From contig JANWJZ010000023.1 of NCBI GenBank assembly GCA_025451675.1, positions 1 through 64,000 of the forward strand: 64,000 nt of DNA. Reading direction: 5' to 3'. The notes beneath the pieces were generated by a model. That model saw nothing but the letters and a program-made list of their open reading frames with translations, had not been told where the DNA came from and made no database searches. The stretch is from Halanaerobiales bacterium (lineage in GTDB: Bacteria > Bacillota > Halanaerobiia > Halanaerobiales > DTU029). Below, one piece after another: positions 1-10,494 of the stretch. How positions within the stretch are numbered: the first letter of the stretch is position 1; the number at the start of each line of letters is the position of its first letter. Both the position numbers and the translations under genes were made by a program.

Positions 1-2
1 AA

Positions 3-641
3 GGAGAGGCACTGAAAAAGGCCTTTGAATTAGGAGCTTTTGATTATATAAAAAAACCTGTTGACAGGATGGAGGTACTGGCCCGGCTTTCAGCAGCACT
101 GGAATATTATGACGAGCAAAAAAGGCTCCGGGAAATGGCCATGAGGGATGGCCTGACAGGCCTGTATACCCATAACCTTTTACTTGAGCTATTGGGAAAA
201 GAGTGTAGTAAAGCCTGGCGTTATAAGACCCCTATGGCGTTCCTTATGATAGATATTGATTATTTTAAGATGGTAAATGATACATATGGCCACAGGATAG
301 GGGATAAAATCCTCCGCCTGGTAGCTGATATATTGCAGGCCAATTCAAGAAGGAGCGACATTGTGGGGAGATACGGGGGAGAAGAATTCGGGATTGTTTT
401 ACAGGATATTAGCTTTGATAATGCGTGGCTTGTATGTGAGAGGATTAGAAGGGCTGTTGCAGATTTTGAATACAGGATTGATGGTAAATCAATAAGTGTT
501 ACTGTCAGTATAGGAATGGCCTTTAAGGAACCGGAAATACTTGCAGATTTGGAAGAAATGATTGCAATTGCAGATAAGGCATTGTATCAGGCTAAAAATA
601 ATGGACGTAACAGGACAGAGTTTATTGTTTTGTCCCGGTAG
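3..641 (+). CDS. Response regulator receiver (C-terminal end only) fused to GGDEF diguanylate cyclase; 5' truncated by window
   Basis: Open frame continues upstream of the listed M (GEALKKAFELGAFDYIKKPVDRMEVLARL, end of a CheY-like receiver); GGDEF signature RYGGEEFGIVLQ. Confidence 0.9.
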   Translation, partial: GEALKKAFELGAFDYIKKPVDRMEVLARLSAALEYYDEQKRLREMAMRDGLTGLYTHNLLLELLGKECSKAWRYKTPMAFLMIDIDYFKMVNDTYGHRIGDKILRLVADILQANSRRSDIVGRYGGEEFGIVLQDISFDNAWLVCERIRRAVADFEYRIDGKSISVTVSIGMAFKEPEILADLEEMIAIADKALYQAKNNGRNRTEFIVLSR

Positions 642-804
642 CAGTTAAAGAATAAAATTTAAATTGAAGAAAGCTCTCAAAAAAATCAGGATGCATGGCT
701 CCAATAGGATATAGAAACCATGCATCCAGATGTGCTGAAGATTATTACTCCCAAATTCCAGTTTAAATTGTATAAGCTATAGATGAGTCCTCTTTATTAT
801 TGGA

Positions 805-1041
805 TTAGAACTGCTGGCCTGACTGGTTTACCAGTGAATTCTGGTAGGCCTCAATCATCTTTCTTACCATATGGCCGCCGATATCACCCGTATCTCTTGT
901 GGTCATGTTTCCATAATAACCACTCTGGGGAATCTGGATACCCAGCTCGTTGGCAACTTCATATTTGAATTTTTCCATAGCCTGGGCAGCCAGGGGGTTA
1001 ATCAGGGTATTACTTTTTTGTCCTGTACCCAAGGATGACAC
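805..1041 (-). CDS. Small acid-soluble spore protein, alpha/beta type
   Basis: 78 aa with SASP features: MEKFKYEVANELGIQ and GGHMVRKMIEAYQ. Confidence 0.9.
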   Translation of the reverse strand: MSSLGTGQKSNTLINPLAAQAMEKFKYEVANELGIQIPQSGYYGNMTTRDTGDIGGHMVRKMIEAYQNSLVNQSGQQF

Positions 1042-1166
1042 CTCCTTTCCTGTTTTCTATTACTAGTTTTCTGAAACTGGATTTAAAATATACAGGAATA
1101 AACTGTTTATTATCTTCAGGATATAAAATCCCTCCATTTCATAAAATACTAATGGAGGGAAAATCG

Positions 1167-2312
1167 ATGCTAAGAAAACGGGAACTATTGATTATTGTTT
1201 TATATTTTCTCCTCTTATTTCCCCTGCAGGCTGAAGATATGGTATATAAGGGTGATGTCTGGAACCTAATGAATTATTTCAGGATAGATCATGCCCTGAA
1301 AAAATATATTCAGATTCAGGAGAAGGGCGGCTGGCCTGCCTTACCGGCTGATATAATTTTGAAAAAAGGTGATTATTCAGAACATGTCCTCGCTCTGAGA
1401 GAAAGGTTAGAGATCACAGGGGACCTTTTCACTGTCAGGAAAGAAAATTTATATTTTTTTGATGAAGAAGTAGAGGAGGCTGTTAAGAGGTTCCAATACC
1501 GTCATGGTTTAATAATTGACGGTATAGTCGGACCGGATACCCTGGCTGCCATGAATGTTCCTGTGGCAGAGAGGGTCAGGGAGCTGAGCCTGAACCGGGA
1601 GAGGATTTTTAGTCTTTTTGATTCCTATGTAGAAAGATATGTCCTGGTTAATATTCCTGCCTATGAGCTTAAAGTAATTGAAAAGGGCAAAGAGATTCTT
1701 AAAATGAAGGCCATTGTAGGCAGTACTGGTAGTAAAACCCCCGTATTTCAGGATGAAATTGAGTATCTAGTGTTTAATCCTGACTGGAGGATCCCTATCA
1801 GGAAAACTGTCCGGGACATCATTCCGATAATAAAAAGCGATCCCACTTATCTGGAGAGAAAAAACATCCGGATTTTCGATGGCTGGGGTAAAGATGCCAG
1901 GGAACTGAGGCCAGAAGAGGTAAATTGGGATTATTATGACCTGAATAATTTTAATCTGATGCTGGTACAGGAACCAGGGCCCGAGAATGAGTTAGGTAGA
2001 ATAAAATTCATGTTTCCCAACGAGTATCTGGTCTATATACATGATACACCGGCCAGGGAACTCTTTACCTACAATGACAGGGCTTTCAGCTCCGGTTGTA
2101 TCCGGGTAGAGAAACCTATTGACCTGGCCTTATATTGCTTAAAAGACCAGTCAGGGTGGGACCTGAATCGTATTCTGTCAGTGATAGACGGGGGTGAACC
2201 AGTGGAAGTGTATCTGGAAGAAAATATCCCTGTTGTAATTGTTTACTGGACTGCCTGGGTGGATGAGTCAGGCCTGGTTCATTTCCGGAAAGATATTTAT
2301 AATTATAATTAA
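1167..2312 (+). CDS. L,D-transpeptidase (YkuD family) with peptidoglycan-binding domain
   Basis: PG_binding_1-like AVKRFQYRHGLIIDGIVGPDTLAAMN; YkuD motif IHDTP...FSSGCIRVEKPIDLA. Start moved to ATG 1167 after RBS ggaggga, ahead of a signal-like sequence. Confidence 0.9.
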   Translation: MLRKRELLIIVLYFLLLFPLQAEDMVYKGDVWNLMNYFRIDHALKKYIQIQEKGGWPALPADIILKKGDYSEHVLALRERLEITGDLFTVRKENLYFFDEEVEEAVKRFQYRHGLIIDGIVGPDTLAAMNVPVAERVRELSLNRERIFSLFDSYVERYVLVNIPAYELKVIEKGKEILKMKAIVGSTGSKTPVFQDEIEYLVFNPDWRIPIRKTVRDIIPIIKSDPTYLERKNIRIFDGWGKDARELRPEEVNWDYYDLNNFNLMLVQEPGPENELGRIKFMFPNEYLVYIHDTPARELFTYNDRAFSSGCIRVEKPIDLALYCLKDQSGWDLNRILSVIDGGEPVEVYLEENIPVVIVYWTAWVDESGLVHFRKDIYNYN

Positions 2313-2433
2313 AGGCAATTCCAGGGAAATTCTCCCTGGAATTCTTACTTGAAAGGAGGATTTTATTTCTATATAATGAATTTATATTTATAAAAAAATA
2401 TTTGATAACTGATGCAGGAGAGGAGATAATTCT

Positions 2434-3735
2434 GTGATCTGGAATGAGAAATTTGAGACTATGCCCAGAGAAGAGATGAGGAAGTGGCAGGGCGAAAAAT
2501 TAAGGGAAATGGTGGAAAGGGTATACTATAATGTACCTTTCTATCGCAAAAAATTGCAGGAAATTAATATACAACCGGAGGATATAGAGGGAATAGATGA
2601 TTTAGCCCGTTTACCCTTTACGTCCAAAACAGATTTACGGGATAATTATCCTTATGGCCTTTTTGCAGTACCGATGAGTGAGATAATCAGGATTCACGCC
2701 TCCTCAGGTACTACCGGGAAACCTACTGTTGTCGGTTATACCCGCAGGGATATTGCCCTCTGGTCTGAGGTGGTGGCCAGAATTTTAACCAGCGCCGGTG
2801 TTGAGCGAGATGATTACATACATGTTGCCTATGGTTATGGGCTTTTTACCGGCGGCCTGGGAATCCATTATGGCAGTGAGAAAGTGGGGGCAACAGTAAT
2901 CCCCATCTCCGCAGGGAATACAAAGAAACAATTGCAATTGATGGAGGACCTGGGCAGTACTGTCCTGGCCTGTACACCCTCCTATGCCTTATATCTGGCA
3001 GAAACCATCGAGGAACTGAATATAGACCGGAATCGATTGAAGCTCAGGGTGGGAATTTTTGGCGCAGAGCCCTGGTCCGATAGTATGCGGAAAAAGGTGG
3101 AAGAAAGGTTAAATATTAAAGCCATTGATATTTATGGTTTAAGTGAGATAATTGGTCCTGGGGTAGCCAGTGAGTGTGAATATCAGGATGGTTTACATAT
3201 AAATGAAGACCATTTTATACCGGAAATAATTGATCCGGAAACCCTGGAAGTTTTGCCACCAGGGGAAAGGGGGGAACTGGTATTTACCACTGTCACCAAG
3301 GAGGGTTTGCCCCTTTTACGATACCGGACAGGTGATTTAAGCAGGCTGGTCTATGAGAAGTGCCGTTGTGGAAGGACCCTTGTCAGAATGGAAAAATGTC
3401 TGGGTAGAAGTGATGATATGTTGATTATCCGGGGTGTTAATGTCTTCCCTTCCCAGATAGAAAGTGTATTGCTGGAAATGGGTGAAACAGAACCTCATTA
3501 CCGCCTTATTGTTGACAGGGAAAATAATCTGGATGTACTGGAGGTTCAGGTAGAAGTAGGTGACCAGTTTTTCTCTGATGAAATCAGGAAACTGGAACAA
3601 CTCACTAATAAAATCAGAAAAAATATTGAGAGCACTCTGGGAATCGGTGTAAAGGTAAAATTGGTTGAACCTAAAACCTTTGAAAGATGTGAAGGAAAAA
3701 CCACAAGGGTCATTGATAGGCGAAAGCTGGATTAA
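2434..3735 (+). CDS. paaK: Phenylacetate--CoA ligase family (AMP-forming)
   Basis: AMP-binding motif [33 protein letters not shown]-terminal [10 protein letters not shown]. Confidence 0.9.
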   Translation: MIWNEKFETMPREEMRKWQGEKLREMVERVYYNVPFYRKKLQEINIQPEDIEGIDDLARLPFTSKTDLRDNYPYGLFAVPMSEIIRIHASSGTTGKPTVVGYTRRDIALWSEVVARILTSAGVERDDYIHVAYGYGLFTGGLGIHYGSEKVGATVIPISAGNTKKQLQLMEDLGSTVLACTPSYALYLAETIEELNIDRNRLKLRVGIFGAEPWSDSMRKKVEERLNIKAIDIYGLSEIIGPGVASECEYQDGLHINEDHFIPEIIDPETLEVLPPGERGELVFTTVTKEGLPLLRYRTGDLSRLVYEKCRCGRTLVRMEKCLGRSDDMLIIRGVNVFPSQIESVLLEMGETEPHYRLIVDRENNLDVLEVQVEVGDQFFSDEIRKLEQLTNKIRKNIESTLGIGVKVKLVEPKTFERCEGKTTRVIDRRKLD

Positions 3736-3758
3736 ATTTTTTGCCAGGGGGGAAAAGA

Positions 3759-4184
3759 ATGATAATAAAACAGTTGTCTGTTTTTCTGGAAAACAAAGCG
3801 GGACGGCTGACTGAGCTGACCGGGATTCTGGGTAATGCAGGTATCAATATGACTGCTTTAAGTATTGCTGATACTTCTGAATTCGGGATTATACGTGTTG
3901 TTGTGTCAGATCCCGAGAAGGCACTCCAGATCCTGAAAGAGCATAATTTTTCAGTAAACCTGACGGATGTAGTCTGCCTGATGACAGAAAATCAGCCAGG
4001 GGCCCTGGCCAGGGCACTGGAGCTTTTGTCTGCCGAAAGAATAAGTATTGAGTATATGTATGCCTTTTCCATCGGTGAACGGGCTTTTATAATCATGAAG
4101 ACCGAGGATATAAATAGGACTATTGAACTTTTAAGGAAAAATAATATAGAATTATTAAAGGCTGACGAGTTATATAATATGTAA
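3759..4184 (+). CDS. Tandem ACT-domain protein
   Basis: Two ACT-like repeats (LSVFLENKAGRLTELTGILGNAGINMTAL; VVCLMTENQPGALARALELLSAERISIEYMYAF); common neighbour of paaK. Confidence 0.85.
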   Translation: MIIKQLSVFLENKAGRLTELTGILGNAGINMTALSIADTSEFGIIRVVVSDPEKALQILKEHNFSVNLTDVVCLMTENQPGALARALELLSAERISIEYMYAFSIGERAFIIMKTEDINRTIELLRKNNIELLKADELYNM

Positions 4185-4252
4185 GGCCTGTGCATTAAAC
4201 GGGATATATTAAGCAAAGATAATAGGAGAGTAAGTTTATAAGGAGTGTAGAG

Positions 4253-4990
4253 ATGTTGCAGGGGATTAGCCGAAAGATTATTTTAATAATAGCAATAATT
4301 ATATTATTATTTTTGAGCGGAATTCTGGTCTGGGACTATATGACGGAAGGGAAACTTCTCTTATCTACCAGGGTACTCAGGCTTCTTTCGGATGCGGAAG
4401 AGTTAAGGGAATTTATCCTGCAGTATGAATTTTTTGCTCCCTTGATACTTTTTTTGTTCCAGTTGCTGCAGGTTATTATTGCCCCTATTCCCGGTAATGT
4501 GACTATTTTTATTGGCGGTAGTTTGTTTGGTGCCTGGTATGGTTTGCTTATCAATACCCTTTCCGTATATCTGGGCTCCCTGGTTGCCTTTTACCTGGGC
4601 AGAAGATTTGGTAAACCCTTAATATTGAGACTGGTAGATGAAGAAACCTACAGAAAGTATAATAGGTTTTTTGAGAAAAAATACCTGGCAGTTTTATTCC
4701 TGTTCTTTCTTTTTCCCCTTTTTCCTGACGATGCCCTTTGTTTATTGGCAGGGATTTCCTCCATTCCTCTGAAAACCTTTTTGTTTCTCCTGATAATCGG
4801 GCGTTTTCCCAGTATATTTACCGGAACATTGATGGGCTCTGGCTTATTGGAACTTTCCGTCCGGGAATGGTTTATCATTGCTATCCTTTTTATCCTGGGT
4901 TTAATCTTAATCCTTGTTTATGGTAAAAAGATTGAAGAATGGCTTTATAAAAGGATAGTCAGAACGGAAGTAAATGAAGAAATTGAATAA
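4253..4990 (+). CDS. TVP38/TMEM64 (SNARE-associated, DedA-like) membrane protein
   Basis: PGNVTIFIGGSLFGAWYGLLINTLSVYLGSLVAFYLGRRFGKP motif region; multiple TM segments. Confidence 0.85.
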   Translation: MLQGISRKIILIIAIIILLFLSGILVWDYMTEGKLLLSTRVLRLLSDAEELREFILQYEFFAPLILFLFQLLQVIIAPIPGNVTIFIGGSLFGAWYGLLINTLSVYLGSLVAFYLGRRFGKPLILRLVDEETYRKYNRFFEKKYLAVLFLFFLFPLFPDDALCLLAGISSIPLKTFLFLLIIGRFPSIFTGTLMGSGLLELSVREWFIIAILFILGLILILVYGKKIEEWLYKRIVRTEVNEEIE

Positions 4991-5062
4991 TATATAAAGA
5001 GGATATCTTTCTTTCTTGTAGAATATAAAATGTGTAGACATTTATATAATGGAGGGCTTTTT

Positions 5063-5716
5063 GTGGGCAGGAAAGAGAGGGGCTTTATTGCGCTTCCAGC
5101 TAATATTTTTAAGGACAGGCGGTTGAATGCACTGGATATTTCTCTTTTGTCCATATTTTTTTTTCTTCTAAAAAAAGAAAAAGGGACTTTACAGCTGGAT
5201 GTTGATGCCTTAATTGACAGGCTTGATATATCGAGAAATCAGTTTAAGTTAAGCCTGGAAAGACTGGAAAGGTTTGGCTGGGTCAGGGTTAAGGATTTTG
5301 AAAGGATCATGGCTTCCAGTATGGAATTAGATATAGATATTCCAGAATTAATTGATGATCCCTATAATCAACCGGGGAGCATGATTGCTAAATCCTGGAA
5401 CAAGTATTTCGGCAATAGGCTGATAAAATATGAGGAAGTACAGGAGCTGAAAAGGTTTGTCCTCGATGGTATGGAGGAAGAACTGGTATTAAAGGTCATG
5501 GAATACAGCGGCCTGAGGGCAGAGAATCCATTTCATTATACAAAAGCAATTTTACTGGATCTTTATAGCCGCGGTATCCTGACCCTGGAGGATTATAATA
5601 AAGAAAAAAGGAAGGGGGAAGCTGGCCATGGACAATATTTTTCAGAGGATGATCGAAGAAAGAAAGAAGAAGTTGAACGAAAACGCGCCCGCTTCAAAGC
5701 AGACGAATACAGATAA
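5063..5716 (+). CDS. DnaD-domain replication initiation protein
   Basis: N-terminal winged-helix-like region plus DnaD-like C-terminal (WNKYFGNRLIKYEEVQELKRFVLDGMEEELVLKVMEYSGLRAENPFHYTKAILLDLYSRGI). GTG 5063 follows RBS ggagg. Confidence 0.75.
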   Translation: MGRKERGFIALPANIFKDRRLNALDISLLSIFFFLLKKEKGTLQLDVDALIDRLDISRNQFKLSLERLERFGWVRVKDFERIMASSMELDIDIPELIDDPYNQPGSMIAKSWNKYFGNRLIKYEEVQELKRFVLDGMEEELVLKVMEYSGLRAENPFHYTKAILLDLYSRGILTLEDYNKEKRKGEAGHGQYFSEDDRRKKEEVERKRARFKADEYR

Positions 5717-6482
5717 TAGAATCCTTTATTATAGTGATCAGGAGGCTATCGAAAGGATATATCAGATTCTACTGAAAAATGCCAGAATTCCCCGGGAGTA
5801 TATCAATTGTTCCTTCAGTAATTTTGATTTAAGTTTTATGCCGGAAAATGAACCCAAAGTAAAGGCCTTGAAGGAATTTGCTTTAAATTATGATAAATAT
5901 TTCCGGAAAACCAACTCACCTCAGTCAGTCCTGCTTTATAGCAGGAATAATGGTGTAGGTAAGACCCATATAGCTGTAGCAACAGCCAAGCTTTTGTTAT
6001 ATGAAATGGCTAAAGATATCTTTAATTCCAATCCTTATGAATATAAACGCAGGGGAGTTATTTTGGACAGGATCAAGTATAAAACGCCTGTTTTTTTCAT
6101 GAGTGAGAAGAAATATATCTGGTGCAGGAAAAGATATTCATCAAAAAATGAAGATATAATCGATTATATAGAAGCCTGTGAAAAAGCCTTTCTTGAGTCA
6201 GAGTTTATTATCTATGATGATCTTTTCAGGGCCAGGGATACAGATTTTTACTTTGATGAGCTGGAAGGGATTATCGATATCAGGTATGATAGCCAGAAAC
6301 CCATGATCTTTACTACTAATGTTAATATAAAAACTATAGATCAACTGGATCCAGAGATAAATCCCTTCGCGGAGCGGGTAGGCCAGGGTGCCTATCTCTT
6401 GTCCAGGATAGAGAAAATGACAAAAGGATATCAATTTGAGTTTGCTGATTATAAGGATTACAGGAAGGAAGGAATTTACTAA
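5628..6482 (+). CDS. DnaC/DnaI-like ATPase, putative helicase loader
   Basis: Walker A RNNGVGKTHIAVATAKLL, Walker B-like FIIYDDLF, TTNVN sensor; next to the DnaD-domain gene. Confidence 0.8.
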   Translation: MDNIFQRMIEERKKKLNENAPASKQTNTDNRILYYSDQEAIERIYQILLKNARIPREYINCSFSNFDLSFMPENEPKVKALKEFALNYDKYFRKTNSPQSVLLYSRNNGVGKTHIAVATAKLLLYEMAKDIFNSNPYEYKRRGVILDRIKYKTPVFFMSEKKYIWCRKRYSSKNEDIIDYIEACEKAFLESEFIIYDDLFRARDTDFYFDELEGIIDIRYDSQKPMIFTTNVNIKTIDQLDPEINPFAERVGQGAYLLSRIEKMTKGYQFEFADYKDYRKEGIY

Positions 6483-6501
6483 ACGGGAGGCTATATAGCT
6501 T

Positions 6502-6840
6502 ATGCTGAACAGGACTGAGGTGCTAAAAAGGCTGCTTTTAATCCGTAAACAGATTTATAATAAGGAGATGCTTATGGAGCATCCCCCATCCATAGATGAT
6601 ATTAAAATCAGGAAAGAACTGGATCAGCTGATAAAAGATCTTATTGGTGACTTTCTTTCCAGAGAAGATCAGGAAGACATGGATAAAATAATACTGAAGG
6701 CTATCTGTGGAGATATTTCCATCGAAATGGCTCTTGTAGCCATTAAAGAGATTGTTTATACTTATTACCAGGAAAAGCAGGAGAAAAAAACAGGCAATAA
6801 AAAAGGGCTGAATGCATATTATAATAATGGTTACCGTTAG
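6502..6840 (+). CDS. Hypothetical protein, same operon as dnaD/dnaC-like genes
   Basis: 112 aa ORF with RBS gggagg upstream; no family recognised. Confidence 0.6.
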   Translation: MLNRTEVLKRLLLIRKQIYNKEMLMEHPPSIDDIKIRKELDQLIKDLIGDFLSREDQEDMDKIILKAICGDISIEMALVAIKEIVYTYYQEKQEKKTGNKKGLNAYYNNGYR

Positions 6841-6864
6841 ATGGGCTGAATAATTAAAAATATC

Positions 6865-6893
6865 TTGACAAGATTTATCTGATATGCTATTAT
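6865..6893 (+). promoter_or_regulatory. Sigma-A-type promoter for tRNA-Leu
   Basis: TTGACA, 17-nt spacer, TATTAT. Confidence 0.7.
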
Positions 6894-6933
6894 TAAAGTT
6901 GTCCTAAATAGGGCGACCTGTGGTGTTTACTAT

Positions 6934-7018
6934 GCGAAGGTGGCGGAATTGGCAGACGCGCTAGACTTAGGATCTAGTGGGTATTCCCGTGCGGGTTCGA
7001 CTCCCGCCTTTCGCACCA
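6934..7018 (+). tRNA. tRNA-Leu (anticodon UAG)
   Basis: GCGAAGG...CTTTCGC acceptor stem, anticodon arm CTAGA-CTTAGGA-TCTAG, long variable arm, TTCGA T-loop, encoded CCA. Confidence 0.95.
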
Positions 7019-7033
7019 TAATACCGATAGTAA

Positions 7034-7077
7034 CCCCGATTGTTGGTGAAGGCCAAATCGGGGCTTAAATTTATTTT
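7034..7077 (+). terminator. Rho-independent-like terminator after tRNA-Leu
   Basis: Inverted repeat ccccgatt...aatcgggg followed by a T-rich tract. Confidence 0.6.
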
Positions 7078-7122
7078 TATAGATATTAAGCGGAATAAGA
7101 AAATTTCATAAGGAGGCTAATC

Positions 7123-8403
7123 ATGGAAGTTGCAAAGGAAGTCCTGGAGGGCAATAAGGTAAAATTAAAAGTAGAAATTGAAAAAGAAAGGGTAAATGAA
7201 GCCCTGGATAAGGCTTACAGGAAAATAGTCAAAGATCTGGCTTTACCCGGTTTTCGTAAGGGAAAGGTACCCCGCACAATTCTGGAAGCAAGATTTGGCA
7301 AGGAAGTCCTACATAATGATGCCTTTGATTTTCTGGTTCCCCAGGCTTATATGGAGGCAGTAAAGGCAGCTGAGATTGAGCCAATTGATCAACCGGAAAT
7401 TGAAGAATTTTATATCGCCGAAAATGAGCCGGCCACTTTTACAGCCATTGTACAGGTGAAACCAGAGGTGGAATTAGGCCAATATACAGATCTCGGTATT
7501 GAAAAAGAAGAAGTAGAATTAAGTGACGAAGAAATTGAGGAAGTTTTAAAGAGGCAACAGGAGCAACATGCCTATCTGGAGACTGTTGATAAAGAAACAG
7601 TTGAAGAAGGAGATTTTGCCATAATAGATTTCACCGGTTATATTGATGGAGAGGAATTTCCCGGCGGTTCTGCTGAAGAATATACTCTGGAGATAGGTTC
7701 CGGTTATTTTATTCCCGGCTTTGAAGAACAGTTAATCGGACAAAAAGTCGGTGAAGAGGTAGAGGTCAAGGTAACTTTCCCGGAAGATTACAGGGCTGAG
7801 AACCTGGCCGGTAAAGATGCTGTCTTTAAAGTTAATATTAAAGAGCTTAAGGAAAAAAGATTACCTGAGCTTAATGATGATTTCGCCAGAGAAGTCGGAG
7901 AGTTTGAAAGCCTTGCTGAGTTAAAGGAAGATATTAGAGAAAAACTCTTGAAACATAAAGAAGATCATGCTCAACAGGAATATGAAGAAAAATTACTGGA
8001 AAAAATTAGTGATAATGCCGAAGTAGATGTTCCGGATGTATTGGTTAATAACGAACTGGATATGATGTTACAGAATATGGACTATACATTAAGGCAGCAG
8101 GGTATTAATGTTGAGCAATACTTTAATTTTATGGGAATAGACCCGGAAGATTGGCGTAAGGAAAACTGGGAGATGGCTAAAAAGAGAGCCAAAATTAACC
8201 TTGTCCTGGAAGCTATTGCAAAAAAAGAAGGAATCGAAGTAACTGATGAAGAATTAGATAATAGGATTAAAGAAATGACTGAAGGTAGTGAACAGAAACC
8301 TGAACAATTAAAGGCTTACTTAATGGCCAGTGGACAGATGGATGGCCTGGTTCATACCATGCTGATGGGTAAGGTCTATGAATTTTTAATGGCTAACAAT
8401 TAA
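7123..8403 (+). CDS. tig: Trigger factor
   Basis: LPGFRKGKVPRTILEARFGKEVLHNDAF and PPIase region DFAIIDFTGYIDGEEFPGG; upstream of clpP-clpX. Confidence 0.97.
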   Translation: MEVAKEVLEGNKVKLKVEIEKERVNEALDKAYRKIVKDLALPGFRKGKVPRTILEARFGKEVLHNDAFDFLVPQAYMEAVKAAEIEPIDQPEIEEFYIAENEPATFTAIVQVKPEVELGQYTDLGIEKEEVELSDEEIEEVLKRQQEQHAYLETVDKETVEEGDFAIIDFTGYIDGEEFPGGSAEEYTLEIGSGYFIPGFEEQLIGQKVGEEVEVKVTFPEDYRAENLAGKDAVFKVNIKELKEKRLPELNDDFAREVGEFESLAELKEDIREKLLKHKEDHAQQEYEEKLLEKISDNAEVDVPDVLVNNELDMMLQNMDYTLRQQGINVEQYFNFMGIDPEDWRKENWEMAKKRAKINLVLEAIAKKEGIEVTDEELDNRIKEMTEGSEQKPEQLKAYLMASGQMDGLVHTMLMGKVYEFLMANN

Positions 8404-8476
8404 ATTTATAAATTGTTGATGGTTGGTTTAAATATCTTATATTGAGGGAATAATGGTTTTAGAGGAGGGATCTTCA

Positions 8477-9064
8477 GTGCCGTTAGTTCCAATTGTTGTT
8501 GAACAGACAAATAGGGGTGAACGCTCCTATGATATTTATTCAAGATTGTTAAAGGACCGGATTATCTTTTTAGGTGATGTTGTTACTGATCAGTTGGCTA
8601 ATCTGGTTATTGCCCAACTATTGTTTTTAGAAGCAGAAAATCCTGACAAAGATATTTACCTTTATATTAATAGTCCTGGGGGTTCGGCTACTGCAGCACT
8701 GGCCATGTATGATACAATTCAGTATATCAAGCCAGATGTACAGACTATCTGTATGGGGCAGGCTGCCAGTGCAGGAGCACTCTTGCTGGCTTCTGGAACC
8801 AAGGGTAAGAGATATGCCTTACCATATGCCAGGATTATGATTCATCAGCCTTCTGGCGGTGCCCAGGGAAAGGCTACTGAAGCAGAAATACACATCAGGG
8901 AATTATTAAGAATAAGAGAGATTCAGAATGAAATTTTAAGTAAACATACTGGAAAAGATATTGAACAAATTCGCCGCGATGTTGAACAGGATTATTTTAT
9001 GTCAGCCCAGGAAGCTGTTGAATATGGTATAATAGATGAGGTAATAACCCGTAAAAAAGATTGA
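8477..9064 (+). CDS. clpP: ATP-dependent Clp protease proteolytic subunit
   Basis: Catalytic [35 protein letters not shown] 8477 follows RBS gaggaggg. Confidence 0.97.
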   Translation: MPLVPIVVEQTNRGERSYDIYSRLLKDRIIFLGDVVTDQLANLVIAQLLFLEAENPDKDIYLYINSPGGSATAALAMYDTIQYIKPDVQTICMGQAASAGALLLASGTKGKRYALPYARIMIHQPSGGAQGKATEAEIHIRELLRIREIQNEILSKHTGKDIEQIRRDVEQDYFMSAQEAVEYGIIDEVITRKKD

Positions 9065-9079
9065 AAAGGGTGATATGAA

Positions 9080-10333
9080 TTGTTCAAATTTGGAGATGAA
9101 AAGAGTCAGCTTAAGTGCTCTTTTTGTGGCAAATCACAGGAACAGGTACGCAAGTTAGTGGCCGGGCCAGGAGTATATATTTGTGATGAATGTATTGAAC
9201 TCTGTAATGAAATTATTGAAGAAGAATTGACCGATGAATACAGTCTCACTCTGGAGAATATACCTAAACCCCATGAGATTAAGAATATACTGGACCAGTA
9301 TGTTATAGGACAGGAAAAGGCCAAAAAATCTCTTTCTGTAGCTGTTTACAATCATTATAAACGGGTTAATACAGATATGAAGATTGATGATGTAGAGCTA
9401 CAGAAGAGTAATATACTGCTGGTGGGCCCTACCGGTTGTGGGAAAACATTGCTGGCACAAACCCTGGCCAGGATATTAAATGTTCCTTTTGCCATTACCG
9501 ACGCTACATCTCTAACGGAGGCTGGCTATGTAGGCGAAGATGTGGAAAATATTCTGTTGAAACTCATTCAGGCTGCAGATTATGATATTGAGAGAGCAGA
9601 AAAAGGGATTATCTATATAGATGAAATCGATAAAATAGCGAGGAAATCAGAAAATCCCTCCATTACAAGGGATGTGTCTGGTGAAGGTGTTCAACAGGCT
9701 CTTCTGAAAATACTGGAAGGAACGGTTGCCAGTGTACCTCCCCAGGGAGGCAGGAAGCATCCTCACCAGGAATTTATCCAGATTGATACTACCAATATCC
9801 TCTTTATTGCTGGCGGAGCTTTTGATGGCCTTGAAAATATAATTAATTCCAGAATAAACAGTAAGGTAATGGGCTTCGGGGCAGATATCCAGAGCAGATC
9901 AGAGAGAAACCTGGGAGAGGTATTGGAGAATATTATGCCGGAGGATCTCCTGAAATATGGGCTGATTCCAGAATTTATCGGTCGTTTTCCTCTGGTAGTA
10001 ACCTTAAATGAGCTAACTGAGAACGATCTGGTGGATATCCTGACAAAACCCAAAAATGCCCTTGCCAAACAGTATCAGAAGTTCTTTGAGATGGATAATG
10101 TGGAACTGGAATTTACAGAAGATGCCTTAATTGCCATTGCCAAAAAGGCCATAGATAGAAATACCGGTGCCAGAGGTTTGAGGGCAGTAGTGGAAGAAGC
10201 CATTCTGGATTTAATGTATGATCTGCCTTCACAGACAGATGTTGAAAAATGTATTATTGATGCAAAGGTTATAACAGAAAACAAGGCGCCAGAGTTAATC
10301 AGAAGAAATAAAGAAAAAGAAGAGACTGCCTGA
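9080..10333 (+). CDS. clpX: ATP-dependent Clp protease ATP-binding subunit ClpX
   Basis: Zinc-binding [47 protein letters not shown] start. Confidence 0.97.
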   Translation: MFKFGDEKSQLKCSFCGKSQEQVRKLVAGPGVYICDECIELCNEIIEEELTDEYSLTLENIPKPHEIKNILDQYVIGQEKAKKSLSVAVYNHYKRVNTDMKIDDVELQKSNILLVGPTGCGKTLLAQTLARILNVPFAITDATSLTEAGYVGEDVENILLKLIQAADYDIERAEKGIIYIDEIDKIARKSENPSITRDVSGEGVQQALLKILEGTVASVPPQGGRKHPHQEFIQIDTTNILFIAGGAFDGLENIINSRINSKVMGFGADIQSRSERNLGEVLENIMPEDLLKYGLIPEFIGRFPLVVTLNELTENDLVDILTKPKNALAKQYQKFFEMDNVELEFTEDALIAIAKKAIDRNTGARGLRAVVEEAILDLMYDLPSQTDVEKCIIDAKVITENKAPELIRRNKEKEETA

Positions 10334-10348
10334 GACAGGCGGCTCATG

Positions 10349-10378
10349 AGTCCTTTCCTCCAGGGGAAAGGACTTTTT
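10349..10378 (+). terminator. Rho-independent terminator after clpX
   Basis: agtcctttcc...ggaaaggact followed by T tract. Confidence 0.85.
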
Positions 10379-10494
10379 TACTGGAATAATTGAATAAGAA
10401 AATTGCCCCGGATATTCTACAGGTAAACAGGATATACTAAATTCTGTAAATAAAGAACATAATCACCAGGATTGTGTGAAGAGGGGGCAATTCA

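Noticed and set aside
783-968. Plus-strand 61-aa ORF
   Set aside because: Lies antisense within the clear SASP gene on the minus strand.
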